DNA from: Pseudeuparius sepicola
Lineage: Eukaryota; Arthropoda; Insecta; Coleoptera; Anthribidae
Direction of reading: 5' to 3'
DNA: 64,000 nucleotides
NCBI GenBank assembly: GCA_963920635.1
Contig: OY987298.1
Coordinates: 52,369,949 to 52,433,948, forward strand
Position numbers and translations under genes: made by a program. Below are positions 56,275-64,000 of the stretch, in pieces; positions within the stretch are counted from its first letter, which is position 1, and each line of letters starts with the position of its first letter. The notes under the pieces were generated by a model. It was not told where the DNA came from, made no database searches, and was given only the letters and a program-made list of their open reading frames with translations.

Positions 56275-58086
56275 GGGAGCCACTTGCACTGTTTTTGGAT
56301 CGTGCTTTTACTCGTAACTTTTTTTGAGGTTATCTTTTTGGTCTTGCAGGTCCATTATTAGTGCATCTTTTTATTTGCAACAAAAGTGAACTCTTGTTTC
56401 ATAACGACCCGTTTGGGTTGAAATTGGCAAAACGTGCCCCAAAACACCTAAGACTTTAATATTCGAAAAATAAAATTTACTGACTATATTGTTTCAACTC
56501 TTCCACTACAGGAACTATAGACCAGGCTTGATGGTGGCATTATGAAGCAAAATATTAAAACTAAAACCTGATTTTTAAACATTTATTTGAAAAGCTATAA
56601 AAAAATAACGTTTATAATCAACAGTTAAAAGTCTTTTATAATTAAAATTTCGTATTTGAGTCACTTGCATTTGCGAATAGTCTGGGATATAGGGGTCCAT
56701 TTTGAGCAGTTTTCATGCCACTAGATTATTAACTTATCAATATGCTTCGGCTGATAAGTAAAGTGAACATCAGCTGACACACCAGCAGTGGAGGGTGTTA
56801 CTCTATCTCCCTATAAATAATTTCTAAAGAAATAATCAGTTGGTACGAATAACTTAAAACAAACTCTGCAAGTTCCACACCCTACCACAACCGCGTCCAC
56901 CGCTACTGGAGCAGCCGACAGTCGTTTTTGTCATTTGCTGCATGGTATCTGTTATGACTATCAAAATCAGCCAGACTGAAATGATTGGGTGAAAAAGACC
57001 CCTGCCCCTGGACTAAAACATTGAGGGCAAAAGTGCAAGCTAGTCGAATGCAAGATTCGATTCCCAAAATTATTTACAAGTAAACTTTAAATGCATTATA
57101 TAACTAAAAATGAACGGGATTATCCATGAAATAAACTTAACTCATTAAACTTCATTTAGAAAAACATAAGAGTAAATTCTCACAGAAATGAATACATAAA
57201 TCCCTTAACTTAAAGATAGTAAAGGGTATTTGACAGGGCAGAGTGGGCGGGCCTGTGCAACGACTGGGATGTCAAGAAGGCCAATTTATGGGCATATTGG
57301 CATGGGGCGGGTACTCTTACAGTGCCTGACCAATTGAAGTACATGTGGCACATCTTATATGAGAACCTTTGTAGTCTGTTAGCTCCTGCCAAAGTTGTAT
57401 CTTCCAGTATATTGTAATTTGTAGGGGTCACTGTTCCTTGGCGAACACATTGTGAGATTAAGAAGAAATCATACCTAAAAGTAATATTGAATTAATAAAA
57501 ATCAGGTCATCACTGGTAGAGATGTGGAGAGAAAATTCATGCCAAATATGTCCATCTGTAACTGGCATCTGACACGTCGACATAAAGCCAATTTCATACA
57601 GTCGTGAATTGCGAAAATGATTCTGAGTGGTTAATATCAACTAATAATATTCCCGGGTAGAAAAGTTTCAATTTCGTGTGAATTCACAAAATTTAGTGTT
57701 GAGAGGTGGATTTTTTCCAACGGTTTTCCATTTTTGGAAAAAATCGGTTAAGAAAAATAGACTTTTGTTTAAATTAGTCTCAAACTCGTCAATAAAAGCT
57801 CAGAAATCTGCATTATTGTACGATTTTGTCTATAAGTTGGCCTTAGCGACATTTGAAAATCAAACACCAGATATTCAAAACCCAGCCCATAAAGTATCAA
57901 CTACTCATAAACAATTGTAATCTTTTAATTTTATATGAACAGTTCCATCAATTTCTGGTTCACACACAAAATATAAAGGCTAGGTTAGGTTTCAGTTAGG
58001 TTTCACAGTAAAACACAATAAGAACAAATTTCATTGTAACCTTAAACTTGACCTGTTTTAGAGTAATAACAGTTATTACTAGTATA
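56275..58086. other. no recognisable gene
   Basis: Open frames at 57210-57431, 57458-57640 and 57678-57920 lack known domains. Otherwise unstructured AT-rich DNA. Confidence 0.35.
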
Positions 58087-58088
58087 TA

Positions 58089-59517
58089 CAGGGTGTTTCT
58101 AAATTGCACCAAATATTTTCCAGGGCGATTCTCCCGTTAAAATTAAGGGGATCTTTGATATAAATTTTTCCTCAAAACCCCTCCCCCTCCGAGTTACAAC
58201 CCTCCAAATATGGGGGTAAAATATTGTTTTCATTTATTTTCTCCACTATGGAAAGAGGTAGAATGTTGAAATTTGGTGGACCAGTTAAACTCTTGGAATG
58301 AAATTTTGCGAAATTTTTTTTAACCCTAAAGCATGAGTGAATGGGGTTGAAAGAACCAACCCCTAAATTATTTTTCGCCAGAATTTTTTAACGCGTCACA
58401 ATTTCAAAACAAAAAAAATGCTTTGTAGTGACAAATGCATTTGTCTTTTTGTCCTAAACATGACAGATTTTTCAGAAAAAAATAAAACTTGTTGACACCC
58501 GGGCGACTTACGCATGGTAAATGAAATAATTTTTTTATGAATCAGATAATCTAGTAGGCTAATGTCAAACATCTAATTACTATTCTTAGGTGTCATAACT
58601 AATTATTTGTGTTGTGTCTGTTACAACAAAAAAATGGTGAACTTCGCAAATGAAGAAATGTGGGATATGCATTTTGTTATGGGCTCATGCGAAACTATTA
58701 GAAATACTCCCGGAATATTTCAAAGAATTCGAAATTCTATGGCCTGAAGAATAGTCGTGCATTTTAGCAGACGGGAGACATTTCGAGTATTTGTTGCGAT
58801 GTTTAGAATTCATATTATTTGTAAGTTGTTATTATCTATAGTTGTTAAAGTTCTCAGATTTTTTTATTTACTTAATTTTTTTAGGTCTGTAGCATCTCTC
58901 CCTAATAATTGTAATTGAAGTATTTTTGATACCTACCTACTTGTAAAATTATTATTAGTACTACAAAGAATTACTACTTATTGTTAATACTGTGTTTTCT
59001 TTTCACTTAAATTATGTCAAATCTTGAACAAAAACAAAAGAGACCTAAAAGTTTTTAAACGCAGTAATTAGAACCATGCGTAAGTCGCGTGGGTGTCAAC
59101 AAGTTTTATTTTTTTCTGAAAAATCTGTCAAGTTTAGGACAAAAAGACAAGTGAAAAAGTTTTTAAACACGTTTGTCATTACAAACAATTTTTTTTTGTT
59201 TTGAAATTTTGACACGTTAAAAAATTCTGGCGAAAAATAATTTAGGGGTTGGTTCTTTCAACCCCATCTACTCATACTTTAGGGTTGAAAAAATGTCACA
59301 AAATGTCATTCCATGAGTGCAACTGGTCCACCAAATTTCAACTTTCTACCTCTTTCCATAGTGGAGAAAATAAATGAAAATATTTTACCCAAATATTTGG
59401 AGGGGTGTAACTCGGAGGGGGAGGGGTTTTCATGAAAAATTTATATGAAAAACTACCCTTAATTTTAACCGGAGAATCTACCTGTAAAATATTTTGGTGC
59501 AATTTAGAAACACCCTG
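58089..59517. mobile_element. Tc1/mariner-type element with 430-bp TIRs
   Basis: CAGGGTGTTTCTAAATTGCA at the left and TGCAATTTAGAAACACCCTG at the right start inverted arms that run about 430 bp, with TA on both sides. Arms differ at scattered bases. The central 560 bp hold a transposase N-terminus relic. Confidence 0.8.
58634..58747 (+). pseudogene. transposase N-terminal helix-turn-helix relic
   Basis: ATG begins MVNFANEEMWDMHFVMGSCE and the frame stops after 37 codons. The E-x-x-D-M-H-F-x-x-G pattern matches the start of the transposase at 62955 (FTNEEQADIHFCYG), the DUF4817-type N-terminal region. Sequence after the stop keeps some helix-turn-helix-like character but is frameshifted. The DDE domain is deleted, leaving a non-autonomous element. 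Confidence 0.6.
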
Positions 59518-59519
59518 TA

Positions 59520-62040
59520 TATTACTATTATACTATAATGATAGTTACTGTCATTATTTGTGAAGTCTAGAGCATACAAAATATAAGACAAACCCCTTCC
59601 TATAACTTCTAAAATGCGATATATAACACGAAAATGTATCTAATACTAATAAATATTCTATAAATTAACAAAAAAAAAACACTTGAAAACCATTTGAGAA
59701 AATGACACACTGGGGTAACGGTAACCAACACAATAATAATACAGAGACTGAATGCGGTGGCAGACGGCGGCATTGTCATGTTGGGCAATTTGAAGTGTCT
59801 GTTGATGATTTTATTAAAGTGATAATAATTAGGATACTATAATTACATCGCGATTTAGTTTTGATTTAAATTAAAATTTTCACATACAAGGAATTAATAG
59901 CTACTTAATTTAATGTTATGGGAGTAATATTTTTCAAATTTAATTTTTGTGCAAGTTCCCCATTAGAGAAGGGAGAATGGAAACTGAACATTAAAATAAA
60001 CAGTTCGTCGACCCATTTCCAGAGGGGTCTGACGTAGCCAAAGAATAAGAACCGCCTAACAGTCTAAATTTTTAAAAGCAATTCTTTAACTGAATGGTGA
60101 GGCCACCAGACTATAGTAATTTGTAGGTCCCGGGTTCAATCCTACACAAAGCCCATTTTTTTTATTATCACTGCATTCTACCTCTTCACTGATTATCATT
60201 TTTAGTAATAATTGGATAATGGTTATTATGAAGATTATTACTCACAATCTACTCCATAGTGTAAATTCAAAGTACCTACCTACCTAATATGAAATTGTTG
60301 GTAGCAGGAAAAATATAATGCATTGCTCGATGAGTAAGCTCTTTTTGCCTCGTAGATAGTTTTAAGGCCCGAGGCAATGCGGGCATTAAGCATCCTCCTC
60401 GGCCAAAAAAGTGCGCTTACGCATCTTGCAATGTAAACAACTATTTAATACAGCACACACTTTTCAAATGTTATCAACAATATCAAGACTAAGATAGACT
60501 ATAATAAGACAGACAAGGATAGGACCTTCTCATTGCTCTTTATAAACAAAGCTTGCGTGGTGCTGTAGTTTGTATACATATACTGCCTATATTAGTTTTT
60601 ATACACGGTGCTGCCGCCCACCACATAAAAACAAAAAATGTTTGTTTTTGTGAACTGTGGTTCATTTAACCCATTCACTACCATTTGCTACCATCAGAAG
60701 GAAGCGTGCCACCGCACCCACCCCCGTATATATTATATACGTTCAGTTCTAGAATGGTTTAGACAACCGATGTCATATATATGCGACAGTATTTTTTTTT
60801 TGCCGTGCCTGCACACCCACTGCCGTAGATATCCAATGCCATTAACGTGCATCCAGACCCAGTGCCTTACATACAGGATGTCTTATTTTTATCTGGAACA
60901 CCCCTGTAAAATTTGAACTGGCTTACGGATTTTAAAGATTTTTTTTGTATTTAGGGTCCTCCTAGACGTACCTATCAAACACTTTTCAATGACCATACGA
61001 TTATTCCAGGGCCGGCTTAAAAACATTTTTTTACCCAAATTTTCGAGTTAAGGTATCAGCGATTTTTTTATCGGAAATCTGATAACGTGGCGTTAATCAG
61101 CACCCCTGAAAACCCCCAGATTCCAAATTTCAAGAAATTATTCGCACAAATTATACTTTTTACCATGGCCTCCTACGATTTACGGCTCTCTTCGCGTCCT
61201 TTCTGGCCTGCTCATTGAAGTAGATGGCGCCACCAGGCATACCAATTTCAAGATGGCCACCGAAGTTATTTTTGGTCATTTGTCAATTGACCGCGTTTGA
61301 CTTCGAATTTTTCATAACCTAAAATTTGAGCGTCCTTTGTCTTGCATCTATCTAAAATTATGTTCAATTTATCAATAACATAATTAATTATATGTATCAA
61401 ACTGCTATGAGATAAACAGAGAATCGAGAATCTGTGATTAAAAAGGATAGCCGATAGCCGCAAATCGATTGTTGTGTTTACGAACTCCGAAGGCGTGGGT
61501 CCGTGAGTGACTCCTGAAAACTAAGCAGTTGCAAACAAAAATAATATCTGACTTATTGCAATGTGCTTCTTGAGTATTCTTGATGGAATATGGAGTTCAT
61601 TGCTGATAGAATGTTGAAGTAGGTATTTTATGTGTGAGTAATATCTGAGGTATTATCGTTGTTTAAACCAGAATGTTGTCAAAAGTAAGATGCCAAACTT
61701 TTATAGGTCATATTGAATCAACAGTCAACAATCTACGTGAAATCTGTGTAGGAAAAATCATCAGATTCTTGATGTACGGATGGACTGAAAGATTGACGTA
61801 CTTATGAAATTTTTGTTACAATGCACAAAACTAAATTGCCAGTAATGTATAGCCAAACAACAAAAATTACTGTTCACCTTGGTGTGGGAAATATATTAGT
61901 TTGTACATAGTAGGTATATTGTTGATTACCTGTGATGATGATGTATCTAAAATTTGATTGGGAGAAGCGGGAATGAGAAGACTCATTATTCCTTCTTGAA
62001 AAATGTCAGGACTATGAACAGCAGGCTATAAATATATATA
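59520..62040. other. mostly unstructured; orphan element ends
   Basis: No credible gene. CAGGATGTCTTATTTTTATC near 60876 resembles a TIR end without a visible partner. Open frames at 60638-60916 and 61266-61463 show no known domain. Confidence 0.35.
60085..60165 (+). repeat. tRNA-like sequence, possible SINE head
   Basis: An A-box-like TAACTGAATGG at 60088-60098 and a B box GGGTTCAATCC at 60131-60141, about 40 bp apart, are followed by a T-run. Cloverleaf pairing is incomplete, so a functional tRNA is not claimed. Confidence 0.35.
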
Positions 62041-62954
62041 CACAGGGTGGTTCACTTTTATGTGGTAGGACTTTAACATTAGATAGAAAAAGATAATCTA
62101 AAACGAAAATTTTATATCAACATATATCGGGGAAAGCTTAGTTTCCGAGATACAGGGCGTTGAAGTGTTGGAAAAAATATGAAGTATTTTTTACACTGTC
62201 CGAACCAGTGGAGATATTTAAACCAAATTTGATGTGTAGTACCACCTTTTTGACTACGATATTTAGTGATAATATGAAGGTCTTGAAATAACCAGTGGTG
62301 GAGTTATGGGTTTTCACTATCACTAAATTTAAAAAGTAATTAGTACGGACCTGTCTCACATCAACGTAAATTTTTTTTTCGTAAAGTTCTTTCAATTCTC
62401 TACAAAAAGTGTATCTTGACATTTTTTTGTATCTGCCACGGTTGTGTAGTAAATAAATTATTTCGTTTCCATCTCAGCCTTTTTTGCCTAAAAATGTGTT
62501 TTCTAAGATTATTGATAAATATCGCAAATAACAGAAATTAATTATGGAACACTTATCGGATTCAGCTATTTTATTTTTAATTTTATGGAAACAATTTTAA
62601 AAATAAACTGGCACTTGGTTTGAGGTACATTACTTTATTATCATTTTAACATTTTTATCAAATCTAGTATTATTTCTTAATAATTTTTATAATTCTAAAT
62701 TTGTAGAATTCTAAATTATACCACGACGAGTAAAACATGATTCTTCCGCCCATAAAATGTTATTTAAAAATTGTCTTATTTCCTTTGACTACAAAATCCA
62801 TCGGCAAAATACTAATGTCCTTTCTGCATCGCCGTACTGGTGAAGATAAGTGTGCCATGGAAAAGAAAATCTTATTGACAGTTAATAATACAATAATCTG
62901 TCATCCAGTAGATGAACGTAGCAGCGCCGCAGTTTGTCTTTGTTAATAATTAAA
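62041..62954 (+). mobile_element. 5' end and leader of a Tc1/mariner-type transposon
   Basis: CAGGGTGGTTCACTTTTATG at about 62043 is a terminus of the same style as other elements here. The transposase starts 0.9 kb further in. The 3' end is outside the window, so the TIR cannot be confirmed. Confidence 0.45.
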
Positions 62955-64000
62955 ATGCCGTTCCAATTTACAAATGAAGAGCAGGCTGACATCCATTTCT
63001 GCTATGGAGTTGCAAATGGGAACTCTGCAGAAGCAGCCAGAGAATACCGGAGGCGATTTCCAAATAGGCGCCATCCGCGTCCCTCGGTGTTTGTTAACAT
63101 GCACCGGCAATTCAGAACTCGCGGTCTGAGAACTAGAATCGTCGAACGAGGAAATGAAAACAATATCCAACAAGTCAGACGCAACAATGAGATTCTTCGT
63201 GAATTCGATAGGAATCCTACAACAAGTAGCAGAAGAGTGTCAGTGGCCCTACGTGTTTCAAAGTCTGCAATTTTGCGAGCTTTAAAAAAAGATCACAGGC
63301 ATGCGTATCATCTACAACCCGTACAAGGTTTAAAGCCCGGCGATGCAGAAAGAAGATTAGTGTTTTGCCGATGGATTTTGGAGTCAATTGAAGGAAATAG
63401 ACAATTTTTAAATAACATTTTATGGACGGACGAGTCGTGTTTTACTCGTCGTGGAGTAGTAAACTTTCATAATCAGCATATTTGGGCACAAGAAAACCCA
63501 CATGCAATCCGGCGAAGAAATTTTCAGGTCGAATTTAGTGTCAATGTTTGGATTGGACTGTACAACCATCATCTGTTTGGACCCTTTTTTTGCCACAGCG
63601 AGTGAATGGTGACAATTTTTTGGAGTTTTTAGTAGCTGAGCATAATAATATGTGGGAAGACATTCCTTTAAACTTAAGATTGTTGGCTTGGTTCCAACTT
63701 GACGGCTGTCCTGCACATTTTCACCGAAATGTGAGGAACTGGTTAAATAATAACTTTCCAAATAGGTGGATCGGACGAGGGGGACCGGTCGCTTGGCCAC
63801 CACGTTCTCCGGACATAACACCTTTGGACTTCTTCGTATGGGGATTTTTAAAAGAACAAGTCTATGCGACTCCTGTAGAAACAAGGGAACAACTTATTGA
63901 TCGTATCAGAAATGCGTGCGATGAATTGAGAAATGGCAATTTAATCTATGCTGTTCAATCCGTTAGGCGTCGAAGTGAATTATGTGTGCAACAGAATGGA
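62955..64000 (+). pseudogene. Tc1/mariner-superfamily transposase (DUF4817-DDE type), cut by window end
   Basis: The start at 62955 (MPFQFTNEEQADIHFCYG) fits the family better than the upstream codon at 62934. Order: N-terminal helix-turn-helix region to about residue 115; first Asp in ILWTDESCFTR; VNVWIGLYNHHLFGPF; second Asp in WFQLDGCPAHF; third in WPPRSPDITPLDFF, 36 residues after the second. A one-base frame change at a T7 run (63585-63591) stops the first frame at 63605; the rest continues in the other frame to 64000 with no further stop. Cut-and-paste transposase; nearly intact and probably young. Confidence 0.85.

Noticed and set aside
57678..57920. 80-codon open frame
   Set aside because: No domain, no homologous copy in the window, no coding context.

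Overview
The window looks like intergenic DNA of an insect nuclear genome. It is AT-rich, has no convincing host gene, and consists almost entirely of layered eukaryotic mobile elements: Mutator-like/foldback, Penelope-like, P-like, Tc1/mariner-like, piggyBac-like and hAT-like elements, tRNA-headed SINE-like sequence, a tyrosine-recombinase relic and many foldback MITEs. The exact order of insect cannot be fixed from sequence reading alone. There are no operons, ribosome binding sites or CRISPR arrays.

Layout. 1-9 kb: short foldback repeats, a decayed tRNA-like sequence, Penelope-type termini, a pogo-type MITE and a TTAA-flanked MITE. 9-14 kb: a non-LTR reverse transcriptase fragment, then several terminal-inverted-repeat (TIR) elements and nested hairpins. 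14-18.8 kb: a 366-bp tandem duplication, a Penelope-like GIY-YIG fragment between inverted pseudo-LTRs, and another foldback. 18.8-38.7 kb: a tyrosine-recombinase relic split by one giant (about 19 kb) palindromic element. 38.7-46.2 kb: SINE-like copy, an internally deleted P-like element with a THAP start, a hammerhead-bearing hairpin and further foldbacks. 46.5-49.8 kb: a nearly full-length Penelope-like element. 50.6-52.2 kb: a second P-like copy with foreign filler DNA. 52.6-59.5 kb: compound foldbacks, a hAT-like element and a deleted Tc1/mariner-type element. 62-64 kb: the start of a Tc1/mariner-type transposon whose 3' end lies beyond the window.

The main object is the 19160-38127 element. 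It has matching termini, a 9-bp target duplication and arms built from about 46 and 27 copies of a 152-bp satellite. Its core encodes, in two head-to-head copies, a Mutator-like DDE transposase followed by a Ulp1-type cysteine protease, a PHD finger and a C-terminal domain. The reading frames look like one ancestral protein of about 1.3 thousand residues, broken by three frame changes at homopolymer runs and one in-frame stop, all shared by both copies. The architecture resembles Drosophila Foldback/NOF and the animal Phantom group of MULEs. The combination of giant satellite TIRs, protease, PHD finger and a palindromic gene pair is the best candidate here for something undescribed.

Recurrent themes are hammerhead-ribozyme-like motifs at five Penelope-type loci, deletion derivatives retaining one end of a transposase gene, and frame breaks that fall at homopolymers, which may partly be assembly error.
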